Shown here: in pieces, positions 11,030 to 21,154 of the stretch | Layout: every line of letters begins with the position of its first letter | How positions within the stretch are numbered: the first letter of the stretch is position 1 | Source of the DNA: Arenicola marina | Lineage: Eukaryota; Annelida; Polychaeta; Arenicolidae | NCBI GenBank assembly: GCA_964019135.1 | Contig: OZ025257.1 | Span: forward strand, 40,441,798 to 40,505,797 | DNA: 64,000 nucleotides | Direction: 5' to 3' | Notes under the pieces: generated by a model | What the model saw: only the letters and a program-made list of their open reading frames with translations | What the model was told of the DNA's origin: nothing | Databases searched by the model: none | Position numbers and translations under genes: made by a program

Positions 11030-12600
11030 GCTAGCGGAACAAATACAAATTTTGCCTTATACCACACCGTTTAGCTTGGTCGAGGCACCGTAATTAAAAT
11101 GGTCTCGAAGTAAAAACTTATGTGAAAGGCTGGGTCGATTTACAGAGGTGACGTCATCATGGTCGGGGCTTCTAAATGTCTTTTTGCTCTACACAGATGG
11201 CGCAACAGTCATATAGCAATATTCAGGCATGATAGCGGTTCCGTTTGGGTTCCTTTAATGGCCATGTGCAAACCGCGATTGTGCAATAAATCCTTACACA
11301 AGGTGTCCGAAGAAGGGAAGGAACATCTGTAACTCGATAAGGTGGGGAATGCGAGAAATGTTACTTAAGGCGCTGTGCATTCCTAATCCTAAGCCGGACA
11401 TGTCACTGGCTGATCGTTAGCCACTGGCTGTTAGCCACTGGCTGTTAGCCACTGGCTGTTAGCCACTGGCTGTTAGCCACTTTCGGCGAATGATTAATTC
11501 TGAAGATCAATATCGAAAGAACCACCGCCGTTCGGCTGAGAAGGACATATTTACATATATATATATAAATCAGATATGCCTGATCATCATCTCTGCAGGG
11601 GTAACAAATCGGTTGCAATCTGACTTTGTGAAATTTTGGTGATGATCAGGGTCACAATCTTGACAAATTTACCGAAATGCCTCATAACATTTATATCTTT
11701 GGAAGTGAAAAGCGCATCACCCAAAAGGCGATTTGCTCACGTGAAGCTACTTTTTCCACCCAAAGAGAATATCGAACATTTGTTCGAACATGGCCAGGGT
11801 TACAGCATGGGTATACTTTGCCGTAATGCCAAATACCATATATATCTTTGTAGATGAAAGGGGATACGCCAAAACAATGTTGCAATGTTGCGCCATCGCT
11901 GCGACCTAGTAGGGGATTACAAGAAATACCGTATTGGAGAGAAAGGCACAATACATCATCACAACATAGATGATGTAATTGCCTCGTTTCTCCTGATATT
12001 GCCAATATATCATGGGTAAATTTTCAGAAAATTGAAAAGTATGGAACCAAAATAGGTGGTTAAGCTGTCTGCGCGTGCATTCATGTCAATGTTCTTATGT
12101 TCGTCACAGCTTTGTGACACAAATAGTAATTTCCACGAAGTGATGCATTTGTAAAAACAAGGTTGCCGCCGGCCTAATGGTGTCTGGCTCTCCTCAAAGG
12201 CTGTCTGGGTTGGGTGCACCTTCTGTGTTTTGCATTGTCACTTCTAGGTAAATGGCCGTTTGAGCTTCCGGTGAATGCTAAGTTTAGATGTCTGGTGTGC
12301 TGGGATGGCCATAGAGTCACTCCAAGACACTTTTAGGCGGCTGTTGACGTCAGTCAGCCGAGGTACACGTGGATTGGTGCCGTGAGAGTCATGGTGGAGG
12401 CAGTAGGAAGTTGACGCTTGTTGATGGTTCTTTGCTCGTGTACGTCGAAAACCTAGGCCGATGAATGATCACAAGCATACGTCAGTCTTGGGCAGACCTA
12501 TATGCGTATAAATGCATCATTGTGTCTACCAGTGGTTTGGCATTTCCATGCGTCTTGTTACGGTATTGATGCAAATTTGCCTTTTTGATGCAAATTTCCA
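11030..12600 (+). repeat. Macrosatellite block B, copy 1
   Basis: Matches 40230-40985, 40985-43400 (interrupted), 52530-54410 and 61870-62640. Landmarks are gtctcgaagtaaaa, the tgacgtcatcatgg phrase, agatggcgcaac, atgatagcgg, gcaataaatccttacac and, further on, gtgaagctactttt and gggttacagcatggg. No gene is supported; open frames such as 11636-11857 are not conserved between copies. Confidence 0.8.
11416..11480 (+). repeat. 14-bp tandem repeat, nearly 5 copies
   Basis: The unit gttagccactggct is repeated. In the sister B copies the same place has a single gttagacacttt-like phrase (near 40905), so the expansion is private to this copy. Confidence 0.9.
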
Positions 12601-14406
12601 ACTTTGCATCTTTTGCAAATAAGTTTGACTCGTTTTTACAGCTTATCAGCATCTAGTTTTCTTACACCGGATTAAGTCTTCACAAATTCTATCCCGAAAT
12701 GGGAGGGATATATGACTGGAGCATATGTTAAGATAAATACAGTCATTTGTTGGGACGACTAGACATATGAACGACTGGCTATATTTAGACCACACATATG
12801 TCCTGACGAAGATCTGTTGAGTGTGGTTGGATAAATACTGTAGTATACATACGACCCAATGATGGGGAGGAGTTGTATCACCGTCGTCGCCTTAAACCAC
12901 AACTAGTAACATGGGGCATAACGATTTAGGTCCTAGCATCCACTGGAAGCATCAGTAAGATATATATAAATGCAATGATTACTGATGTATATTAAGACAC
13001 GCAATGCCAAAAGTATGAAGCATATGAAGTATACTCCAATTACAAGTAGCATGTAACACCATTTTGTTGTTCAGATCATGTGTTAATTGCCTTTTGATGC
13101 ACAATCGCAACTTAAATTCCTGTGTTGCAGAAAAAATTAATATAGCGTCTTTAAATTGAAATTTTCATAAATAGTGCTAATATTGCACGTGGATGCGTTA
13201 AAGTTTTAGTGTGAGAATGTAGGTTTCTTGTGTACTGCGTCATCAGAAGTCGCCCATTGCTGCCATTGCTTGCCCTGATAAATATAATATTTCTATTTCG
13301 CACAGTTATCACTCACACAGTCAGATAATTTGTTCCAGGCATTTCTCCACAAAGATTTGACAATTATAATACAGACGCAATATTGCAATTGCAATATGAG
13401 CTGCTTTAATTAAGCCTTGAAATAAACAATATATCACTCATGCATGACCCCCCACAAAGCGGATTCAACTTTGAATAATCAGTGAAAACAAGTAATATAA
13501 CAATATTATGGACTGTTAATGATGAATCAGGTGGCGTTTGCAAGTTGCAAGCGATCTGTATGTACGACGATGCCGCCTGCAATCAGCTAAGACTGTTTAT
13601 GTGGTGACCAGACCGCTTCGATTCCCCCTTGTAGTTCATCACTCATCAGAGATACAAAACTATGGATAATGGTCATATAAATAGTCATCCCCCAGCATTC
13701 CCCCGCCACTCACCCCTTCCGATTAGGTAATTAATCTATTAATGCCCATCGTCTAGACCCTGATACTGCCGCCCGTTCTCTGATTGATCAGGGCCTGATG
13801 TAATACCATGGGTTCTCCCCAGGCTACCAGATCGATCACACCCTGACAGCGCAGCACCAACGGCCGCCTATTGTAATCATCCTTGTTACCGCTCTAACCC
13901 TGTAATAAGCGATACTTCGTCCTATTTGGATGGCCCTGGCGCGGCGCGCTCATCAAACGGTAGAACGGCTGAGGCCCACGGATCCAGGATAGAGGCCCAC
14001 AGCCACACTTCACAGAGGCTTAGTACTCGTGGGCACGTTGAACACAGATGTAATCCCCACGTTTTATTTGGGCTGATGGGCCCCAACGGGTGAAAGACGT
14101 CATACCGCCTCCCCCTCCTCGGAAGTAGTCTCACTAATCAAATGAAAGCGTTTTTTCGTCCATCGATTGATATCATTTGCTTTGTTTTTGCCTTGCCAAG
14201 ATCGTTGAAGGAGAACTATCGGAGGGGAACATGCGTGGGCCCAAAGACAGTGAGAAGGATGCGTGATTTCTTTGTTTGATATAATGATGCCTACCAGGCA
14301 ACTGTTATATATGGCTGGCCAGCCTGGCTTAGTTAGTAAGCGGATCAGTTTTTTTCCAAGCCATTGTTCCGGAAGCTTCTTTGTTTCATGGGCTTTCATA
14401 TAACCA

Positions 14407-14512
14407 GCCCGAGTCAGAGTCAGAGTCAGAGTCAGAGTCAGAGTCAGAGTCAAAGTCAGAGTCAGAGTCAGAGTCAGTCACAGTCACAGTCACAGTCACA
14501 GTCACAGTCACA
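14407..14512 (+). repeat. Hexanucleotide microsatellite (gagtca)n then (cagtca)n
   Basis: About a dozen gagtca units with one variant, followed by about six cagtca units. C2 has only short precursors at the same place (about 45900-45940, gatagtgagag and ccagtcacagtcac). The Ser-Gln frame over it (14364-14621) is an artefact of the repeat. Confidence 0.95.
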
Positions 14513-15039
14513 GTTTACGACGAGGCAATCAACCTTGCTACGATTTGAAAGGAAAAGTACGACATTATATCAGCGCTATATGGAAGGGCATAAGCTAGAC
14601 TGGGAAACAGGCACACGATGATGAAGGTATTGCGCAGCATCATAATTCCATATCCTTTAAACCGCCAGACCTAGACTACCGTAGAACCGGCGCTGTGCCC
14701 GTGGCCATGCGGTGTGCATGTGCAGGACTGCATGTGAAGCCCACCGCTTGGCTATTTATAGACATGTTTTAGCGCGCACTGGTGGTTCTACGGTACCCAG
14801 GCGGCCGATCTCCCGGGACCTGCGAACAGTCACGAATGACAACGCAACGGCGTTTTTTATGACGTCAAACGCGGCAGCGTGTAGGACACCAGGACCCTAT
14901 TTCAGTACTTCACAGTAACCGATTGGATGGAAAATTGTATAACCTTTCCAGATTGCATGCTAAGTCCAAGCGGAGGCGCTTCCTAATAAGGGAACTTCTA
15001 TTTGTTGACGGCGGGTGCGCATCCAAGGGGCTATCACAC

Positions 15040-15640
15040 CACCCTAAATAACATGCTTTTAAAGGTGGTGAATAAGTTTTGTTACACAGGAAGTACCGTC
15101 ACGGATAATTAATCCCTGGACGAAGAAATAAATACTCGCATTAGGAAGGCAGTCACCACAAAATTCAAAACTAACCATTCGCACCAAAATGCTAATCTAC
15201 AGTGCGTGTGTTCTAGGTAGCCTGCTGTATGGCAGTGAAGCGTGGATTACATATTGTGGTCAAGACAAAAAGTTCAGTAACTTTTATCTTCGTTGTCTGC
15301 AAAACTTTATAGGCATTTCTTGGCAAGACAAGGGAACAAATGCCGATGTGTTAGCCAGGATGACATGAAGGCTTTTGGCATCGATTCAAATTTTTGGGAG
15401 GATGTATCATTGGAAAAGAGGGCATGGTCACCTGTCGTGCGTGGGGGAATGGCCCACCACCACGGGCTCTGGTTTGAGAAACTGGACTCGAAACGCCAAT
15501 CTAGGCACATAGTGAGTACAAACCAGGACCTATCTACAGGTCATCGATGCGACGACTGCGGCAAGCTCTGTCGGTCGCAGATGGGCTTATTCAGCCATAA
15601 GCGCAAATGCCGCGACGCAAATCGTATCACTTGAAATCAA
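15040..15640 (+). mobile_element. LINE relic, 3' end with C-terminal zinc finger
   Basis: Broken frames show the segment after the RT domain (FCYTGSTVTDN, SLDEEINTRIRKA). The open part ends with CDDCGKLCRSQMGLFSHKRKC, the CCHC or CCHH finger that closes many animal non-LTR retrotransposon proteins. Several stops interrupt the first half, so it is old. The flanks match C2 without this segment (14890 joins 15690 in C2), which marks it as an insertion made after the C blocks were duplicated. Confidence 0.65.
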
Positions 15641-15949
15641 ACAAAGCTGCAAAATCCATCGTCTTTCGCCGACGGACGGATGTCAACCACAGTGACCCTT
15701 TGCTAAGACCATGTATCGTCCCCTGGAGGAACACTGTGGGGACAATGATGATTACGCATGATATGACTGGCAATGGAGTGAGACGGCATCAGGCTAACAC
15801 GACTGTTCATGTTCATGCTTTGAATAGATGAATTTCCGAGACCAAGTCTCTGACACACACACGGCACACGTCATTCTGGGATTACGCAGCTACCCAGTGA
15901 TTTCTCAAAGATGAAACAGCGACTGGGTATCTAAATCCAGCACCAATTA

Positions 15950-17580
15950 GCGCTCTTGCCTTGGGAGCTATCTTACATCAAACGATGGTCTGGGCGAGTC
16001 TTGTAGCCACCTTAACATTAGCTGTCATTAGACACGGTGGTACAGACGGGATGGGTGTGAGGATGTATTGTTATAGATTCCCGGCGCCTTGGTCACTCCA
16101 TAGGCAGCACGGAGTGGGCGGACGCCTCATCTTTCCTGGTTAGACGGCCACATAACGAACGACACAGATGTAAAGTCATCCATTGCATGACGTTCGTGAT
16201 GAAAAATCAAGGCCGGAGACGTTTGGTTGGCGACAACTAGCCATAGAACGCAACGGTTTTGTTGTGACAACGGACGTGTTTTATGAGGCCCCTCTTCTAT
16301 TTGATCAAATAATTTTATAAGAAGATCGGCATGTGAAAGTTTCATTTATTCAATACTAAAAACAATTTAGTCACTTTTTTTACTACTAATTGCCCAGCTC
16401 TCCTACATTTGAAAAGTATTTAGATTTGAAAGCAGTCAATGTAATAATTTGCCTAATTAAAAGGTAGTAAATATTAAAAGGTAGTAAATATGTATTCTTT
16501 GTTTTAGTAGTGAATATGTATTCTTAGTTTTAAAGCAGTAACTTTAGATATATTGGAATATTTGTGCACTCTCTGCCTTTGACTCCATCCGCTAGGGCTC
16601 CATTATATCTCTGATATCGCCTACTTCCTTAATACAGTTTCACACTCGCTCGCCAAGGGTGGCACGGCGCAAGTTGATTGGAAACATGCGCCGCGCATTT
16701 CTACAAATTGGTACAGGGGATTCAGCTTAAGCCTAGTAACACACGGTATCAGGTGATGAAACGAATTCAGGGGATAGAAAGAGTTCAGTCACAATTATAA
16801 CTTTTTCGAAAGGTTATAAGCTGTTTTTTGCTGTATTCAATACACAGAGCTCGTTTTTGTTATGCTTTATTCTCGAGAATTATAATAGTGCGAATAATTA
16901 CAGCTGATTTGCCCGTTTGTCAAGAATGTTTAAATTTTCCCCTTAACCTTAAGTATATCTTTATTTTGAAAGTTTATGATTGCGCAACTATACAGGATCA
17001 AAAGGAATAGATATTTCTGTGACATATTTTAGTTCTGAATTCACCATCTTGAATAATAAACACGTGATGACGCCACCTTAAATAATAACCAACAGTGTCG
17101 CAATTCGTTAGCGACGGAGCGAGCAACGAAAGGATTCTCAATGCCGAACTTCTATTCCAGGTCAATTGCTTACTTCTATAAATAGAACTGTGTTTAGTTC
17201 CAACGTTATGGAGGAAGAGGCATAGTGATGTCATAGGGTGAGGCGAGATCACTCGTTGTATTGATCTAACCCTAACGCTGCATGTGTGCAGTCAATCAAT
17301 CATTCAGGACAAAGAAAAATTGGATATCCACCATAGAGATAGATCAGTGCTCACCCAGGCATGAAACATGTTTGTCCGTCAGACGGTTAACCTGTTATCC
17401 TTGCCACAGACTCCAATATATCGAGAAGGCAGTTGACCGTGTGATGGCCTTTTATGTTCGCGATCCTTCCTGAAAGCTCGCCTATCTCGCTATTTAATCC
17501 CGATATCACATACACCATTCTCCAATATTATAAGACAAGCATGGTTTTTCTATTTATCTTTTCCATGAGCTTCATTACAT
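15950..17580 (+). repeat. Macrosatellite block A, copy 2 (front part only)
   Basis: Shares tgtagccacctt, tgtcattagacacggtgg and cccggcgcc with A1 and A4. After a divergent stretch (about 16260-17020) it resumes with the 28-bp repeat and the attccaggtcaattgcttac phrase. Homology to A1 stops near 17580, and the remaining 2.3 kb of the block is missing; the next unit sequence, D2, is found only at 38970. The divergent inner stretch is AT-rich and shows no recognisable feature. Confidence 0.75.
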
Positions 17581-17975
17581 TATGTTTTTTATCATATTTT
17601 TTCGTTGCACTTTTCACTGGCAGTACACTGTTACAACAGTTTGTGCGAACACATAAAAGTGACACATTCATGAATATCGGCACACTGGACACAGTAAGAG
17701 AACAAAAGTGACTCCCACGGTGACATATATGACTTATATTATTGAGTATCTGGTTTAAACGTTCTCCACTTCTTCTCAAAAATTGTTTTATCATATCTTA
17801 CGAAATTACCTGCAATTACATTCTTTTAAATATTGCAATCTTTATTGATCATGATCACCGATGCCGATTGGCATAGCGGTGTTTTCAAGCACCTACATAT
17901 ATATGATTTTGCTATCAACAAAAATTGGTTTATTAAAGAGGAATAGTCATTCTCTTCTCTCACCTAGCCGTGCAA
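17580..17975 (+). other. No recognised feature
   Basis: AT-rich sequence at the left edge of the gene-bearing block. I see no repeat shared with the rest of the window and no coding signal here. Confidence 0.5.
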
Positions 17976-19328
17976 CTTCAGCACCATTATCACCAGCTCT
18001 CAGTCCCTTAATTAACAGGCCTACCTCTCCCCTCCAACACCATTATCACCAGCTCTGAGTCTCTGGATTAACTGGCCTATTAACCCCCTTCAACACCATT
18101 ATCACCAGCTCTGAGTCCCTGGATTAACTGGCCGATCGCTCCCCTTCAGCACCATTATCACCAGCTCTGAGTCGATGGATTAACTGGCCTATCGCTCCCC
18201 TTCAACACCATTATCACCAGCTCTGACTCTCTGGATTAACTGGCCTATTAACCCCCTTCAGCACCATTATCACCAGCTCTGAGTCCCTGAATTACCAGGC
18301 CTATCGCTCCCCTTCAGCACCATTACTACCAGCTCTGACTCCCTGGATTAACTGGCCTATCAACCCACTTCAACACCATTATCACCAGCTCTGAGTGCCT
18401 GGATTAACTGGCCTATCTCTCCCCCTCAGCACCATTATCACCAGCTCTGACTCTCTGGATTAACTGGCCTATTAACCCCCTCCAACACCATTATCACCAG
18501 CTCGGAGTCCCTGGATTAACTTGCCTATCTCTCCCCTTCAGCACCATTATCACCAGCTCTGAGTCCCTGGATTAACTGGCCTATCTCTCCCCCTCAGCAC
18601 CATTATCACCAGCTTTGACTCCCTGGATTAACTGGCCTATCAACCCCCTTCAACACCATTATCACCAGCTCTGAGTCTCTGGATTAACTGGCCTATTAAC
18701 CCCCTCCAACACCATAATCACCAGCTCGGAGTCCCTGGATTAACTGGCCTATTAACCCCCTCCAACACCATTATCACCAGCTCTGAGTCTCTGGATTAAC
18801 TGGGCTATCAACCCACTTCAACACCATTATCACCAGCTCTGAGTGCCTGGATTAACTGGCCTATCTCTCCCCCTCAGCACCATTATCACCAGCTCTGACT
18901 CCCTGGATTAACTGGCCTATCAACCCCCTTCAACACCATTATCACCAGCTCTGAGTGCCTGGATTAACTGGCCTATTAACCCCCTCCAACACCATTATCA
19001 CCAGCTCGGAGTCCCTGGATTAACTGGCCTATTAACCCCCTCCAACACCATTATCACCAGCTCTGAGTGCCTGGATTAACTGGCCTATCTCTCCCCCTCA
19101 GCACCATTATCACCAGCTCTGACTCCCTGGATTAACTGGCCTATCGCTCCCCTTTCAACACCATTATCACCAGCTCTGAGTCTCTGGATCAACTGGCCTA
19201 TTAACCCCCTCCAACACCATTATCACCAGCTCTGACTCCCTGGATTAACTGGCCTATCAACCCCCTCCAACACCATTATCACCAGCTCGGAGTCCCTGGA
19301 TTAACTGGCCTATCGCTCCCCTTCAACG
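17976..19328 (+). repeat. 56-bp minisatellite, about 24 copies
   Basis: The unit is accattatcaccagctctga followed by gtccctggattaactggcct and a variable atc/att-rich end. Variants alternate (tattaaccccctcc, tatcgctcccctt, tatctctccccctc) in a non-random order that hints at higher-order duplication. It lies directly downstream of the 3' end of the cGAS-like gene, so it may overlap the 3' UTR. Confidence 0.95.
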
Positions 19329-19437
19329 CCCTTCCGTTAGCCATTTACTCAGATGTCAGATAAAAACATCAACATGAGCTACTCCAGTTTAAACAAAAAG
19401 TGAAGGCACCAAATTAGCAAAATCACTGTGTCAGTGA

Positions 19438-21154
19438 TCATGTGACCTGTGAGACGACACAGAGCTGACGGCAGACCTCCGCGTGACATTTATAGAAGCA
19501 GGGGTAGGGAAGCCAGCGCCAGATAGAATACTGGGCTCGCCACCTGTCGTTTTGCTTGTCTTCCAATGCGAACACAGGCTTTCCCCGCTCTGACCACGGA
19601 GGGATGTCCTCAACCCCCTCACCCGTCAGCAGGGGGTGAGTGAGAAGACTCCAATGCTCCAAGTCAGTCGCTAGGTCTCTCATGAACGGTCCCACCTCCC
19701 CCCGCGCCACCCTCTGACCCGCTCCTTCCACCAAGTCAGTCAGGACGAAATATTTGAGGACGGCGGAAGGGACCTCAAGTTGGGGTGAGGATGGAACCCC
19801 CACAGCCTCGCCCACAGCGGGGTGGAGGGGGGCGCCAGGGTCTAACTGTTTCCGGGCCTCACGGGTCAGGTCGTCACACAGGCTACACTGACCATGACAC
19901 CCCTCCGCCCCCCGCCCCGCCCAGTGTGCTGTGTTGGTGGCGGACACAACCAACGCCACCCGGCTCCAGTAAACACCCTCCCCGGCCTCGTTCTCCCCCT
20001 CCCCCTTCCTCCTGTCAGGAAGCCTCAGCCTCCCGGTCTCCAACGCCTCAGTAACAATCTCATGGAGCCCCTCCACGTCCACCAACCCCCCAATACATCT
20101 CTGGGACCCCCTACGCCCACCCGCCATGTCGGCCAGGGTGTCCCTGGCATCTTTCACCTCACTTTCATCCAGGGCGCGCCACTTGAGGTAGCGCCTAGCC
20201 AGTAGTTTGAGGCCCCGAATGAGGGTGACAGGGGGTGAGTGCGGCCCGAGGGCGACCAGCGCTTCTTTCTCTAGGAGGGACGTCGTCGGAAACCACCTAT
20301 TCTCCGCCGGCACCAGATGGACGGGATGTGAGGACCGCTCCAGCCCCGCCACCAACTCCAGGCGGCACAGGACATCCAGGGTGACTATCTTCAGGGCGTT
20401 CCGGGGGACAGGGAAGGCGATGGTGAGGTCAATGGTCAGCCTCTCACCCTGCCACACCAGAGTCTGGGTGGCAGTTGTCCGTCCGACCTTCACCCCGGTG
20501 TACCTAGGGGAGAGGGGACCGCCGTGGGTCAGACCCTCGGGGAGAGTGACGGTGGGCTCCACGGTAAGCAGTCCGTCGACCCAGCGCCTCAGGAAGGCCG
20601 CAGGGTCCAATTCGCACTCCTCCGCCCCCTTCACGTCACGTGACTCACCTCTGAGGACACTCCTCCTCCCCCCCTCCCGGCAGGCGGCCAGGAACTCGCC
20701 TCTCACCCACACCTTCCACTTCACCCCTCCCTTCCCCTCCTCTATTACCACCCTCACCCCCTCCATAGCTAAGCTAACTAAAATGTCAAACTCTGTAGCC
20801 GTTGGTCTGACGTCAGTCCGATCACCGTGGCTACCGACTAGCGTTTCCTGGGCTCCGACGAATAGGCGGTCCCACCTCCCGACCGCCTCAACCAGGTTAC
20901 AAGCAAGAGTCCATACATTTATGCGTATTGCCACCGTGTCCGGGTGACCCCAGTCATAGGTCCCCCCCTCCAGCCTGGCCGCCTCCTCCGTCAGGGTGCC
21001 GGGGGGTCGGCCCTCCACCCGTGACCGGGCGCTGCGGACCGTGGCGGTCTGAGGGCGGTACTCCACTGGCAGCTCCGCCTCCCAGATGAGGGTCTCTGTG
21101 GTGGGCTGGAGGTCCTGGGGGAAGGTTGAAGGTGGAGTGAGGTCCTCGCGGGTG
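19438..21154 (-). CDS. Catalytic exon of the cGAS-like gene
   Basis: The minus frame is open from 21201 to the stop at 19438. LVGSHGDRTDVRPTATEFDI aligns with the GS loop and EFD motif of cGAS (E at 20793, D at 20787). GERLTIDLTIAFPV supplies the third aspartate (20430), and LDPAAFLRRW precedes it as LSA..L/I does in the family. HLVPAENRWF and TSLLEKEALVAL match the cGAS/Mab-21 phrases YLVP and FS..EKE.L. MAB21L1 itself lacks the last catalytic acid, so this protein is closer to active cGAS-like enzymes. The C-lobe is diverged, and the usual SYHxKT phrase is not found. A GCHGQCSLC cluster lies near 19900. The exon is GC-rich against AT-rich flanks. The acceptor at 21155 follows a T/C-rich tract; an ATG at 21201 is an alternative start for a shorter 587-residue form. 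Confidence 0.8.

Larger units (their letters stand above)
12600..15950 (+). repeat. Macrosatellite block C, copy 1
   Basis: Collinear with 43400-46740. Shared phrases include gtttgactcgtttttac, cttacaccggattaagtctt, ggagggatata, acgactggctat, gtgtggttggata, ctgccgcccgttctctgat, ccatgggttctccccagg, ggctggccagcctggcttag and ccgccagacctag. The sequence is AT-rich and without a convincing gene. C1 differs from C2 by a hexanucleotide expansion near 14407 and a LINE relic at about 14900-15690. Confidence 0.8.

Noticed and set aside
17976-19328. Regularly spaced repeats that could be mistaken for a CRISPR array
   Set aside because: The whole 56-bp unit is conserved, with no unique spacers, no cas genes, and a eukaryotic context.
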